Shown here: one piece after another, positions 1 through 8,823 of the stretch
Layout: each line of letters opens with the position of its first letter
Position numbering within the stretch: position 1 is the first letter of the stretch
Origin: Pasteurellaceae bacterium
GTDB lineage: Bacteria; Pseudomonadota; Gammaproteobacteria; Enterobacterales; Pasteurellaceae
Assembly: GCA_030528525.1 (NCBI GenBank)
Contig: JAUMYT010000010.1
Coordinates: 29,446 to 93,445 of the forward strand
Length of the DNA stretch: 64,000 nucleotides
Direction: 5' to 3'
Notes under the pieces: generated by a model
What the model was told of the DNA's origin: nothing
What the model saw: only the letters and a program-made list of their open reading frames with translations
The model's database searches: none
Program-made: the position numbers and the translations under genes

Positions 1-1103
1 TTCGCAACGAAATCGACAAAGTCGATCAAGCCTTGCTGGAACTTTTGGCGAAACGCCTTGAGTTAGTGGCGGAAGTCGGCAAAATCAAACATCAGCACGG
101 TTTGCCAGTGTATGCCCCAGAGCGTGAAAAGGCGATGATTACTGCTCGCCGTGCAGAAGCGGAAAAACAGGGCGTGCCAGCGGATTTAATCGAAGATATT
201 TTACGGCGAGTGATGCGAGAGTCCTACGCCAACGAAAACAAACACGGCTTTAAAACCGTCAATCCTGCCATTCGCAAAATTGTGGTGGTGGGCGGCAAGG
301 GCAAATTGGGCGGATTGTTCGCCCACTATTTCCGTTTGTCTGGCTATACGGTCGATACGCTCGATCAAGATGATTGGGAAAAGGCAGAAACGATAATATC
401 GGGTGCGGATTTGGTGCTGGTATCTGTGCCGATTGCTCGTACCCTTGATGTGTTGGAACAGCTCAAACCATATTTGAACGAACAGATGATCTTAGCCGAT
501 CTCACGTCCGTTAAAGCCCAACCGTTAGCTAAAATGTTGGAAATTCATCAAGGGGCTGTCGTGGGGCTGCACCCAATGTTTGGCCCCGATATTGCCAGTT
601 TTGCCAAGCAAGTCACCGCTTGTTGTCACGGGCGATTTGCCGAACGCTATCAATGGTTGCTCGATCAAATCCAAATTTGGGGCGGAAAAATCGAAGTGAT
701 TGACGCTCATCAGCACGACCATGCCATGACCTACATTCAAGCCCTTCGCCACTTTTCCACCTTTGCCGCAGGCTTGCATTTATCGCAACAACCTATCGAA
801 ATGGCACAACTGTTGGCGTTGTCCTCTCCAATTTACCGCTTGGAACTAGCGATGATCGGGCGGCTTTTCGCTCAAAATGCCGAACTTTATGCGGATATTA
901 TCGGCGATAAGCCTGAAAATGTGGCGGTGATTGAGAGCCTTCAACAGAGCATTGAGCAGAGTCTTGCCTTCTTTAAAAATGGGGATCGTCAAGGGTTTAT
1001 CGACACCTTCAACAACGTGCATCAATGGTTTGGTGAGTATTCCGAGCAATTTCTTACCGAGAGTCAGCAATTGCTAAAACAAGCGAATGATTGGAGAAAA
1101 TAA
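1..1103 (+). CDS. tyrA: T-protein: chorismate mutase / prephenate dehydrogenase (5' end cut by window)
   Basis: Bifunctional enzyme of tyrosine synthesis that turns chorismate into prephenate and then 4-hydroxyphenylpyruvate. The frame is open from base 3; comparison with the 373-residue E. coli protein suggests only about ten N-terminal residues are missing. The chorismate mutase helices come first (LLAKRLELVAEVGKIK, then RVMRESY). The NAD-binding glycine loop VVGGKGKLG follows, then the dehydrogenase motif GLHPMFGPD with its conserved His, QALRHFSTFA and SSPIYRLELAMIGRLFAQ. It ends convergently with glgA, with one hairpin terminator between them. Confidence 0.96.
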   Translation, partial: RNEIDKVDQALLELLAKRLELVAEVGKIKHQHGLPVYAPEREKAMITARRAEAEKQGVPADLIEDILRRVMRESYANENKHGFKTVNPAIRKIVVVGGKGKLGGLFAHYFRLSGYTVDTLDQDDWEKAETIISGADLVLVSVPIARTLDVLEQLKPYLNEQMILADLTSVKAQPLAKMLEIHQGAVVGLHPMFGPDIASFAKQVTACCHGRFAERYQWLLDQIQIWGGKIEVIDAHQHDHAMTYIQALRHFSTFAAGLHLSQQPIEMAQLLALSSPIYRLELAMIGRLFAQNAELYADIIGDKPENVAVIESLQQSIEQSLAFFKNGDRQGFIDTFNNVHQWFGEYSEQFLTESQQLLKQANDWRK

Positions 1104-1106
1104 AAA

Positions 1107-1127
1107 GGAATGAGTGTTACTCATTCC
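1107..1127. terminator. Bidirectional terminator between tyrA and glgA
   Basis: A perfect 8-bp stem (GGAATGAG / CTCATTCC) with a five-base loop. On the minus strand it is followed by TTTTTA, making it a good intrinsic terminator for the glg operon; on the plus strand the U-tract is weaker. Confidence 0.75.
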
Positions 1128-1146
1128 TTGTGTTGATTAGGGCAAA

Positions 1147-2580
1147 TCAGCCCATTTCATGATAGAGGTCTTGATATTGCTCTGCCACTTTATGCCAGCC
1201 GAAATCTTGAGCGAGGGCATTTTGGCGGACGGTTTCCCATTGAGTTGGTTGCTGCCAAAGTTGGATCGCACGAGAAACGGCATCGAAAAAGCCTTGGGCA
1301 TCAGGATATTGGAAGACAAAGCCTGTGGCGGTGCCGTTTTCAAGGTTCTCTTTCGTGCTGTCGTTGACCGTATCGGCTAATCCGCCTGTGTGGCGAACCA
1401 GTGGTAGCGTGCCGTATTTTAAGCCGTAAAGTTGGGTTAAACCGCAAGGCTCGAAGCGACTTGGGACGAGAATCACATCGCCCCCTGCGATAATTTGGTG
1501 CGATAGGGCTTCATCATAACCAATTTTTAAACCAATTTTGTGTGGATAGCGTGCCTGGGCATCTTTCAACCACCATTCTAAATCAGGCGAGCCACTGCCT
1601 AACACCACTAATTGAACGTGGTTTTTCATCATTTCATCAATGTTGGCAAGCAAGAAATCCGCCCCTTTCTGTTCAGTTAAACGAGTCACCATCACGAACA
1701 ATAACGCATTTTGATCTTCAGATAGATTGAAATAACGTTGTAATGCCGCTTTGTTTTCGGCTTTGCCTTGCATATGGTTGGCGTGATAAGTGGCTGCGAT
1801 ACTGCTGTCGGTGGCAGGGTTCCATACGCTGTCGTCCACGCCGTTTAAAATGCCACGTAATTTGCCTTGGGCTTGGCGAGCTTGCAACAAGCCGTGCATT
1901 CCCGCTCCTGCGATCGGCTCGGTAATTTCACGGGCGTAGGTTGGGCTCACGGTGGTCACTCGATCGGCATAGAAAATCCCCGCTTTGAGATAGGACATTT
2001 CGCCGTAAAACTCTAAGCCATCAGGGGAGTAGAAGTGCCACGGTAAACCAAGTTCTGCCAAATGGTGTGCTTGGAAACGCCCTGGGTAGGCGATATTGTG
2101 AATGGTAAAGACGGTTTTCACAGGGCTGTGCCAACTTTTTAGATAAGCACAAGCCAGTCCTGCCTGCCAATCGTGAGCGTGCAGTACGTCCACTCGTCCC
2201 CACCAATGATCAAGTCCTTGAGCAATTTGTGCCCCAATGTAACTTAACAACGCAAAGCGTTTGTAGTTATCCATATAGTCTTGATAGTTATCATCGTAGT
2301 AGGGCAGACGACGGTGGAATAGGTGTGGAGCATCGATCACATACACACCTAAGCCGTTCAGATAGGCAAAGCGTAGGCTCACAATGCCTGCAAAAGTGCC
2401 AAGCGTGGCGACTTCGACCGTTTCACCGAGTTTTTCGGCGACTTGTGGATAATAGGGGAGTACCACCCGCACATCATTGCCTTGGGCTTGCTGTGCGTAA
2501 GGTAGTGCCCCGAGAACGTCGGCAAGTCCGCCTGTTTTAATCAGCGGATACATTTCCGAGCAAATATGTAGAATTTTCAT
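1147..2580 (-). CDS. glgA: Glycogen synthase (ADP-glucose dependent)
   Basis: Family GT5 glycogen synthase that adds glucose from ADP-glucose to the non-reducing ends of glycogen. From the ATG at 2580 it has 477 residues, the usual length. An upstream TTG at 2592 would add only four residues and was not chosen. Visible motifs are KTGGLADV with the ADP-glucose-binding Lys15, HAHDWQAGL, FTIHN with catalytic His161, NGVDDSVWNP, and EPCGLTQLYGLKYGTLPLVRHTGGLADTV with the active-site Glu near residue 377. It is the last gene of glgB-glgX-glgC-glgA. The usual next gene glgP does not follow; tyrA converges instead. The 222-bp gap to glgC is filled with palindromic repeats. Confidence 0.96.
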   Translation of the reverse strand: MKILHICSEMYPLIKTGGLADVLGALPYAQQAQGNDVRVVLPYYPQVAEKLGETVEVATLGTFAGIVSLRFAYLNGLGVYVIDAPHLFHRRLPYYDDNYQDYMDNYKRFALLSYIGAQIAQGLDHWWGRVDVLHAHDWQAGLACAYLKSWHSPVKTVFTIHNIAYPGRFQAHHLAELGLPWHFYSPDGLEFYGEMSYLKAGIFYADRVTTVSPTYAREITEPIAGAGMHGLLQARQAQGKLRGILNGVDDSVWNPATDSSIAATYHANHMQGKAENKAALQRYFNLSEDQNALLFVMVTRLTEQKGADFLLANIDEMMKNHVQLVVLGSGSPDLEWWLKDAQARYPHKIGLKIGYDEALSHQIIAGGDVILVPSRFEPCGLTQLYGLKYGTLPLVRHTGGLADTVNDSTKENLENGTATGFVFQYPDAQGFFDAVSRAIQLWQQPTQWETVRQNALAQDFGWHKVAEQYQDLYHEMG

Positions 2581-2626
2581 AGGCGTTACCAAAGGTTATC
2601 AATTTACAAAAAATAAAACGGATCTG

Positions 2627-2635
2627 ACCGCTTGT
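2627..2635 (-). repeat. Canonical Apl-type uptake sequence core
   Basis: Exact ACAAGCGGT on the minus strand, followed by CAGATCC. It is one of seven exact canonical cores noticed in the window; the others are at 10774, 11589, 18890, 35338, 47052 and 59634. Confidence 0.7.
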
Positions 2636-2660
2636 TGAAACATTCTGTCCGCTTGTCGTG

Positions 2661-2755
2661 GTAGGATGGGCTTTAGCCCATCAAATTTCCCCACAACGGG
2701 GGATGTTTTTAGGTAGTTTCTGCAAATTTAGGTGATGGGCTAAAGCCCATCCTAC
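2661..2755. repeat. Inverted pair of GTAGGATGGGC palindromic repeats
   Basis: Two 22-bp palindromes (2661-2682 and 2734-2755), each reading GTAGGATGGGC then TTTAGCCCATC in one orientation, lie in opposite orientation about 50 bp apart between glgC and glgA. Each can fold alone or they can pair. Related copies are at 2774-2796, 14526-14590, 30238-30259 and 39340-39403. They resemble REP-type intergenic repeats. Confidence 0.85.
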
Positions 2756-2773
2756 ATCAATTTATAAGAGAAT

Positions 2774-2796
2774 GGTGGGCTAAAAGCCCACCCTAC
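2774..2796. repeat. GGTGGGC palindromic repeat
   Basis: A third palindrome of the same family (GGTGGGCTAAAAGCCCACC then CTAC), immediately after the glgC stop codon on the minus strand. It may protect the 3' end of the glgC message or cut read-through to glgA. Confidence 0.75.
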
Positions 2797-2802
2797 AAAG
2801 TA

Positions 2803-4095
2803 TTATTCTACGGCTTGTTGATCTTTGGCGTACTTATCTAACATTTTTTGGCAAACTAGCACGATGCCGCCTTTGCTGATGCGGAAGTATTTCGCATCTT
2901 GCTCTGGATCCACCCCGATTTTCAAGCCGTCTGGAATATGGCAATGACGGTCGATCACGGCACGTTTAATTACGCAGTTTTTGCCTATATGCACCTGTGG
3001 CAAGATCACGGATTGTTCAATCACGCTGTCTTCGTTCACAATCACACGGTTGAATAATACTGAGTTACTGATTTCCGCATCGGTAATGATTGAACCGCCT
3101 GCGATCAAGGAGTTATCCAAGGTGTGAGCTCGGGCTTTTTTGTAGAAGAAACGTGCTGGTGCGGTTTGTTGCGGACGACCGTGAATTGGCCAGGATTCAT
3201 CATATAAATCCAGTTGCGGTTTTTCGCTGACTAAATCCATATGGGCAGACCAGTAGCTGTCAATCGTTCCGACATCACGCCAGTAGATGGTGCCTGTGGT
3301 GTTGCGACCTTCGCACGAACGCTCAAATGGGTGAGCGTAAATCACGCCTTGTTCGACCGCTTTTGGAATGATGTCTTTACCGAAATCGTGGCTGGTGTCT
3401 GGGTTGCTCACTTCTTTTTCGAGCATTTCATATAAGTAGTCCGCATCGAACACATAAATACCCATTGAAGCCAATGAAGAATTTGGCTTGTCTGGCATTG
3501 CTGGCGGATCTTTTGGTTTTTCCACAAAGGCTTTGACTTGTAATTTCTCGTTTACCGCCATTACGCCAAATTCGGTGGCTTGATCACGTGGCACTTCAAT
3601 ACAGCCTACGGTACATTTCGCCCCAGAATCGACGTGATCTTCTAACATTCTGTTGTAGTTCATTTTGTAGATATGGTCGCCGGCTAAGATGATCACATAT
3701 TTCGGGCGATAGTGCGATTTCATCATTTCCATATTTTGGTACACCGCATCGGCAGTACCACGATACCACGTTTTATCGTCAATTTGCTGACGAGCTGGCA
3801 ACATATCAATATATTGATTACGCTCATAAGGTAAGAACGACCAGCCCCGTTGTAAGTGGCGGAGCAGTGAATGTGCCGCATATTGGGTGATCACGCCAAC
3901 TTTGAGCAAGTTTGAGTTGATACAGTTCGATAAGGCGAAATCGATGATACGGCGGCTGCCCCCGAAGTACACCGCAGGTTTCGCACGGGCATCGGTTAAT
4001 TCATAAAGGCGTGAGCCACGACCACCAGCAAGGATCAAGACTAGCGTTTGAGCCGTTAAGTTGCGTCTGTCGGTATGGGTTTCCTGTTTTAACAT
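2803..4095 (-). CDS. glgC: Glucose-1-phosphate adenylyltransferase
   Basis: Makes ADP-glucose from glucose-1-phosphate and ATP, the committed and allosterically controlled step of glycogen synthesis. Its 430 residues match the usual 431. The pyrophosphorylase signature LILAGGRGSRL is at residues 20-30, the activator-site Lys39 in ARAKPAVYFGG, the catalytic-region AGDHIYKMNY, and FVEKPKDPP carries the glucose-1-phosphate-binding Lys. The C-terminal part is the left-handed beta-helix of hexapeptide repeats. The start has the ribosome site GGAGAG 21 bp after the glgX stop. In E. coli this leader is a CsrA target and csrA is in this window; whether that applies here is an inference. Confidence 0.97.
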   Translation of the reverse strand: MLKQETHTDRRNLTAQTLVLILAGGRGSRLYELTDARAKPAVYFGGSRRIIDFALSNCINSNLLKVGVITQYAAHSLLRHLQRGWSFLPYERNQYIDMLPARQQIDDKTWYRGTADAVYQNMEMMKSHYRPKYVIILAGDHIYKMNYNRMLEDHVDSGAKCTVGCIEVPRDQATEFGVMAVNEKLQVKAFVEKPKDPPAMPDKPNSSLASMGIYVFDADYLYEMLEKEVSNPDTSHDFGKDIIPKAVEQGVIYAHPFERSCEGRNTTGTIYWRDVGTIDSYWSAHMDLVSEKPQLDLYDESWPIHGRPQQTAPARFFYKKARAHTLDNSLIAGGSIITDAEISNSVLFNRVIVNEDSVIEQSVILPQVHIGKNCVIKRAVIDRHCHIPDGLKIGVDPEQDAKYFRISKGGIVLVCQKMLDKYAKDQQAVE

Positions 4096-4116
4096 AATGT
4101 TCTCTCCAAATTGAAT

Positions 4117-6102
4117 TTAAAGTATATTCTTTTGAAGTACGCATACTCCGTAATCAAGAGTAACCGCAAGCGTATCAGTCATCAGAGTCGCTTTTTCCGT
4201 GCTTAAAAGGCGTTGCCATTGCCCTTCTGGCAGTAAAAATGGTTGTGGAGCGTGGTTGGCGTTGACTAAAATCAACCACGAATCATTCATCAGTATCGCA
4301 AAAGAGCGGAGTGCACTGTCGTGCCACTCATCATCTTGGATTGCGGTGCCGTCTGCTTTGAGCCACTGCACTTGCTCTTTTCCCCACCATTGATTTTGGC
4401 GGAGAAGCGGAATCTGTTTCCGCAACTGAATCAGTTGAGCGGTAAAATCAATTAGCCCTTGATCCGCTTTTTGCCAATCAATCCACGCAATTTCATTATC
4501 TTGGCAGTAGGCATTGTTGTTGCCTTGCTGGCTGTGCCCTAATTCATCGCCGGCTAACAGCATTGGCGTACCGCCTGAAAGCAGTAACATCGCTAATAAT
4601 AATTTTTGTGCATTAGTCCGTTTTTGCAGAATATCAGGGTTGTCCGTATCACCTTCAATGCCGTGGTTATGGCTCAAATTGTCGCTGTGTCCGTCTCGAT
4701 TGTCTTCGCCGTTGGCGTGATTGTGTTTGTCGTTGTAGCTGACCAAATCACGCAGGGTAAAGCCGTCGTGGGCGGTAATAAAGTTGATGCTACTATTCGG
4801 CAAGCGATTGTGAGCAAAGGTATCGGCACTGCCGGCGAATTTGCAGATTATCTCGCTGATCTGACCCCTTGCAGCCACAAAGAACCGCCGCATTTCGTCA
4901 CGATAACGGTCGTTCCACTCGGCAAACGGGGCAGGGAAGGCACCTAATTGATAACCGCCTAGTCCAATATCCCAAGGTTCCGCAATAAGTTTTACATTCG
5001 CCAAGGTCGAATTGCTTGCGATTGCGGTAAAAAATGCATTTTTCGCGGAGAAACTCGGATTTTTGCCTAAGATCGACCCTAAATCAAAGCGGAAGCCGTC
5101 CACTTGGCATTCGTCCACCCAATAGCTCAAGCAATCAATTACCCAACGCAACACGTTTGGATTGTCATTGACTTTCAGCGTGTTGCCACAGCCTGTCCAG
5201 TTGTGGTAGTCGCCCGTTTCGGTTAGCCAATAGTAAGCGGCGTTATCAATCCCTCGCCAACTGAGCATCGGGCCGTCTTTGCCTGCTTCGGCGGTGTGGT
5301 TGAACACCACGTCCATAATCACTTCAATGCCATTTTGATGCAGGGTTTTGACCAGCTGTTTAAATTCGTTTAACGGATTTTGTTTATCGGCAGCCAATGT
5401 CGGATCGACAGCAAAATGCCCCAACACGTTGTAGCCCCAATAATTGTGCAGCCCAATTTTTTGCAGATGTGGCTCGTCAAGATGATAGGTGATCGGCAAC
5501 ATTTCCACCGCCGTAATCCCTAGCCGTTTTAAATGAGCAATCGATTCAGGGTGAGCCATTCCAGCAAAAGTGCCTGCAATTTCCGCTGGAATCTTCGAGT
5601 TACGTTGGCTGAACCCTTTGACTTGGGTTTCATAAATCACCGTATCTGCCCACGCCGTCAGCGGTTTTTGCACGTCTTGCCAGTCGAATGTGGGATCAAC
5701 CACCACTGATTTTGGGGCAATCTTGCCGTTATCGCGTGGATCATCCCAACGATACCAACGCCCTTTTTCTTCGCTGCTTAAATCGGGCGAGCCGACAATT
5801 TTTTTCGCATAAGGATCAAGCAGTAACTTTTGCGGATTGAACAGATCGCCTTGGGTTTCATTCACAATGCCTTCGACCCGATAGCCATAGTGCGTACCAG
5901 CGGTCAGCTCGACCACAAACAAGTGCCAATGGTCGAGCGTCTTTTGCATTGGCAGGCGAATTTCTTCGCCTTGCTCGTTAAATAAACACAAGGTCACGGC
6001 GGTGGCTTTTTGCGAAAACAGGGCAAAATTCACCCCCCGTTGTCCGTTGAACTCGGTCAAATGGCTGCCGAGTGGGAAAGTTCTTCCTGAAAGGTACTGC
6101 AT
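4117..6102 (-). CDS. glgX: Glycogen debranching enzyme (GlgX type)
   Basis: Family GH13 isoamylase-type enzyme that cuts short alpha-1,6 branches of phosphorylase-trimmed glycogen. Its 661 residues compare with 657 in E. coli. An N-terminal CBM48-like domain is followed by a catalytic barrel with DVVFNHTAE, VDGFRFDLGSIL (nucleophile Asp), IAEPWDIG (acid-base Glu) and FITAHDGFTLRDLV. It starts 8 bp after glgB stops, with AGGA inside the glgB end as ribosome site. Around 4838-4872 the coding strand matches the ACAAGGGGT element and gives the peptide RGQISEIICKF. The protein is not lengthened there, so the match arose by substitution or exact replacement rather than added length. Confidence 0.96.
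   Translation of the reverse strand: MQYLSGRTFPLGSHLTEFNGQRGVNFALFSQKATAVTLCLFNEQGEEIRLPMQKTLDHWHLFVVELTAGTHYGYRVEGIVNETQGDLFNPQKLLLDPYAKKIVGSPDLSSEEKGRWYRWDDPRDNGKIAPKSVVVDPTFDWQDVQKPLTAWADTVIYETQVKGFSQRNSKIPAEIAGTFAGMAHPESIAHLKRLGITAVEMLPITYHLDEPHLQKIGLHNYWGYNVLGHFAVDPTLAADKQNPLNEFKQLVKTLHQNGIEVIMDVVFNHTAEAGKDGPMLSWRGIDNAAYYWLTETGDYHNWTGCGNTLKVNDNPNVLRWVIDCLSYWVDECQVDGFRFDLGSILGKNPSFSAKNAFFTAIASNSTLANVKLIAEPWDIGLGGYQLGAFPAPFAEWNDRYRDEMRRFFVAARGQISEIICKFAGSADTFAHNRLPNSSINFITAHDGFTLRDLVSYNDKHNHANGEDNRDGHSDNLSHNHGIEGDTDNPDILQKRTNAQKLLLAMLLLSGGTPMLLAGDELGHSQQGNNNAYCQDNEIAWIDWQKADQGLIDFTAQLIQLRKQIPLLRQNQWWGKEQVQWLKADGTAIQDDEWHDSALRSFAILMNDSWLILVNANHAPQPFLLPEGQWQRLLSTEKATLMTDTLAVTLDYGVCVLQKNIL
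4838..4872 (-). repeat. ACAAGGGGT-type element inside glgX
   Basis: Minus-strand core GCAAGGGGT, then CAGATC, then ATCTGCAAATTC. It encodes RGQISEIICKF in frame; the tmcA copy at 36142 encodes the near-identical RGQISPEICKK. Confidence 0.7.
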
Positions 6103-6110
6103 TTAAAATC

Positions 6111-8519
6111 CTAGTTGGTTACTGCTTTTTTCGTTTTGGTGGCGGTCTTTTTGGTTGTTTTGCTGGTCGCCGATTTTGCATTTTTTGCGACTTTCTCACC
6201 CCCTTGTAGTGGCACCGCTGTCACTTTTTTGCGGGTGGTTTTCGGTTTAACTTCGGCTTTCGTTTCCACTGCTTTCGCTTTGGTTGTGCGTTTCGCTTTT
6301 GGTTTTTTTACTGCTTCTTTCACAATAAAGAGGGTCGAGAGCGGCGGAAGCGTTAGGCTAATCGAATATGGTTTGCCGTGGGATTCGACTTCTTCGCAGG
6401 TAATCACGCCGTAATTGCCCGAATTTTTCCCCATATAGTACATTGAGTCAGAATTCAGCACTTCTTGGTATTCGCCCAATTCGCTCACGCCAATGCGGTA
6501 ATCATTGCGTTCCACAGGGGTGAAGTTGCTGATCACAATCACCGATTTGCCTTTTTTCGCTTTGCGTTCAAAGGCGAATACGGAATTTTCGTGGTCGTCC
6601 ACTACCAACCATTCAAAGCCTTCAGGCGAGTAGTCGAGTTCGTACAAGGCAGGGGTTTGAGTGTAGAAATGGTTCAAATCACGTACCCAGTTGAGCATCC
6701 CTTTGTGCCAACCGCCACCTTCTTCGCCGAGCAAGAACCAATCAAGACTTTCTTGATAATTCCACTCACGCCCTTGAGCAAATTCGTTGCCCATAAACAG
6801 CAATTTTTTGCCAGGGTAGCCCCACATATAGCCGTAGTACGCACGCAAGTTGGCGAATTGTTCCCAGCAGTCGCCGGGCATTTTGCCGAGCATTGAGCAT
6901 TTGCCGTGCACCACTTCATCGTGGGAAATCGGCAACATAAATTTTTCGCTGTATTGGTACATCATACCGAAGGTCATCAGGCTGTGATGATGTTTGCGGT
7001 AAATCGGATCGGTGCTCATATAGCGAATGGTGTCGTTCATCCAACCCATATTCCATTTGTAATTAAAGCCCAAACCGTTGTCTTCGACAGGGTGCGACAC
7101 GCCTGCAAATGCGGTGGATTCTTCGGCAATGGTCGAACCGCCCGATTTTTGTTCCGCCAGCATTTTGTTGGTTTTGCGTAAGAAATCGATGGCTTCTAAA
7201 TTTTCCCGACCGCCGTATTTATTGGCAATCCATTCGCCGTCTTTGCGAGAGTAATCACGGTAGATCATTGATGCCACCGCATCAACTCGCAAGGCATCAA
7301 TGCCGAACCGCTCAATCCAATATAACGCATTGCCTGACAGGTAATTCTGCACTTCATTGCGACCGTAGTTGAAAATTAAGGTGTTCCAGTCTTGATGATA
7401 GCCTTCTTTTGGATCGGCGTGTTCGTAGAGATGGGTGCCGTCAAAATAGGTTAAGCCGTGTTCGTCTGTTGGGAAGTGTCCGACCACCCAGTCTAAAATC
7501 ACGTTGATGCCTGCCTCGTGGGCTTTGCTGATCAAGGTGCGTAAACCGTCTGGCGAACCAAAACGGCTGGTCGGGGCGTAAAGCCCTGTCGGTTGATAGC
7601 CCCAAGAGCCATCAAATGGAAACTCGGAAATTGGTAATAATTCAATGTGGGTAAAGCCCATCTCTTTCACATACGGAATCAACTCATCGGCAATTTCTTC
7701 ATAGTTGAGCCAATAATTGTTCTCTAAATTTCGCCGCCAAGAGCCTAAATGCACTTCGTACACCGAGATTGGCTGATCGGGATCGTTTGCTCGTTGGCGT
7801 TTGGCATTGGTTTTGACTTTGGCAGGCAAGCCTGATGCGACGGAAGCCGTATCAGGGCGGAATTGAGCAGAGAAAGCGTAAGGGTCAGATTTCAAACGCA
7901 AATCGCCATTGCGATCTAAGATTTCAAATTTATACAAGGTGCCTGCTTTGGCGTTTGGAATGAAAATATCCCAAATCCCGCTGTTGACGTGAAAACGCAT
8001 TGGGTGGCGGCGACCGTCCCAAAAATTGAAATCGCCCACCACAGACACCCGTTTCGCATTCGGTGCCCACAAGCTGAAATGAATGCCGTCCACACCACTT
8101 TGCGTAACCAAATGTGCCCCGAGTTTTTCATACGGGCGAACGTGCGTGCCTTCAGACAGCAACCAATTATCTAAATCGGAAAAATGGGATTGGAAGCGGT
8201 AAGGATCTTCCACTTCAATGGTGGTGTTGGCATATTCAACCAACAAGCGGTAGGATAAATTCGTTTTTTTGCTTGGCAATAGGGCAATAAAGAACCCCCG
8301 ATCATCAATTTTCTCCATTTGAGCCAACGGCTTGGATTTATTATCAATCACCGTGACGGAGACCGCTTCAGGCAAATACGCCCGAATAATCACGCCTTTC
8401 GGCTCGGTTTGATGAATACCTAAATAAGCAAAAGGATCACGGCAGATGCCACCAGACAGTTGTTCAATAAATTGAGAATCCTGTTCAGATAGAAGGGGGG
8501 ATTGAGTGAAATTGTTCAT
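6111..8519 (-). CDS. glgB: 1,4-alpha-glucan branching enzyme with lysine-rich C-terminal tail
   Basis: Forms alpha-1,6 branches in glycogen. Residues 1 to about 735 are a normal GlgB: two N-terminal beta-sandwich domains, then the GH13 barrel with [20 protein letters not shown] (nucleophile Asp), IAEESTAF (acid-base Glu) and [11 protein letters not shown], ending [13 protein letters not shown]. About 66 further residues follow, rich in Lys, Ala and Thr ([30 protein letters not shown]), giving 802 against about 728 in E. coli. The tail looks like a histone H1 / AlgP-type basic tail and holds an ACAAGGGGG element (6171-6207, peptide [12 protein letters not shown]). First gene of the operon; AAGGAG precedes the ATG. 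Confidence 0.95.
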   Translation of the reverse strand: MNNFTQSPLLSEQDSQFIEQLSGGICRDPFAYLGIHQTEPKGVIIRAYLPEAVSVTVIDNKSKPLAQMEKIDDRGFFIALLPSKKTNLSYRLLVEYANTTIEVEDPYRFQSHFSDLDNWLLSEGTHVRPYEKLGAHLVTQSGVDGIHFSLWAPNAKRVSVVGDFNFWDGRRHPMRFHVNSGIWDIFIPNAKAGTLYKFEILDRNGDLRLKSDPYAFSAQFRPDTASVASGLPAKVKTNAKRQRANDPDQPISVYEVHLGSWRRNLENNYWLNYEEIADELIPYVKEMGFTHIELLPISEFPFDGSWGYQPTGLYAPTSRFGSPDGLRTLISKAHEAGINVILDWVVGHFPTDEHGLTYFDGTHLYEHADPKEGYHQDWNTLIFNYGRNEVQNYLSGNALYWIERFGIDALRVDAVASMIYRDYSRKDGEWIANKYGGRENLEAIDFLRKTNKMLAEQKSGGSTIAEESTAFAGVSHPVEDNGLGFNYKWNMGWMNDTIRYMSTDPIYRKHHHSLMTFGMMYQYSEKFMLPISHDEVVHGKCSMLGKMPGDCWEQFANLRAYYGYMWGYPGKKLLFMGNEFAQGREWNYQESLDWFLLGEEGGGWHKGMLNWVRDLNHFYTQTPALYELDYSPEGFEWLVVDDHENSVFAFERKAKKGKSVIVISNFTPVERNDYRIGVSELGEYQEVLNSDSMYYMGKNSGNYGVITCEEVESHGKPYSISLTLPPLSTLFIVKEAVKKPKAKRTTKAKAVETKAEVKPKTTRKKVTAVPLQGGEKVAKNAKSATSKTTKKTATKTKKAVTN
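6171..6207 (-). repeat. ACAAGGGGG-type element inside the glgB tail
   Basis: Minus-strand ACAAGGGGGTGAGAAA, then GCAAAAAATGCAAAATC, read in frame as [12 protein letters not shown]. The setB-like gene has a similar in-frame peptide, QGGEKSGDFAKS. Confidence 0.75.
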
Positions 8520-8603
8520 TTGCTCTCCTTGCGATGTATCAATTCAGATGATATGAGAACTTGGGCAAGACTTTAGCAAAAACAAATTTACAAAACAATA
8601 GAA

Positions 8604-8625
8604 AAACTTGAAGTAGATCACAAAT
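8604..8625 (-). promoter_or_regulatory. glgB: Possible CRP site for the glg operon
   Basis: On the minus strand the left half TTTGTGATCTA fits the CRP consensus well and the right half is poor; about 16 of 22 positions agree. It is about 85 bp upstream of the glgB start. cAMP-CRP control of glg genes is known in enterics; here it is an inference. Confidence 0.45.
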
Positions 8626-8751
8626 TGAGAAAATATTATTTTCAATAAAATCAATTTGTTAGGCGTTTCTGTTGATAATGGTCAAATTGATCATAAAAAA
8701 ACAGGAAAAAATACTTAATAAAGTAAAGAAATGTCAGGGTTTTTAAGGGGG

Positions 8752-8785
8752 ATTTGCAAAAACTGCGTATTTCTCACCCCCTTGT
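8752..8785 (-). repeat. ACAAGGGGG-type element downstream of purK
   Basis: Minus-strand ACAAGGGGGTGAGAAA, then TTTTTGCAAATC. AAGGGGGA at 8745-8752 is a partial inverted partner, so the unit can fold as a hairpin past the purK stop. Confidence 0.75.
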
Positions 8786-8823
8786 ATTCACTCTTGGGCG
8801 ATTAACCTATATCGTGGTGAGCA

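Larger units (their letters stand above)
8520..8823. promoter_or_regulatory. glgB upstream region (about 300 bp without a gene)
   Basis: AT-rich gap between the glgB start and the 3' end of purK. It holds a CRP-like site (8604-8625), an ACAAGGGGG element (8752-8785) and long A/T tracts. I could not assign a convincing -10/-35 pair and see no small gene. Confidence 0.5.
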
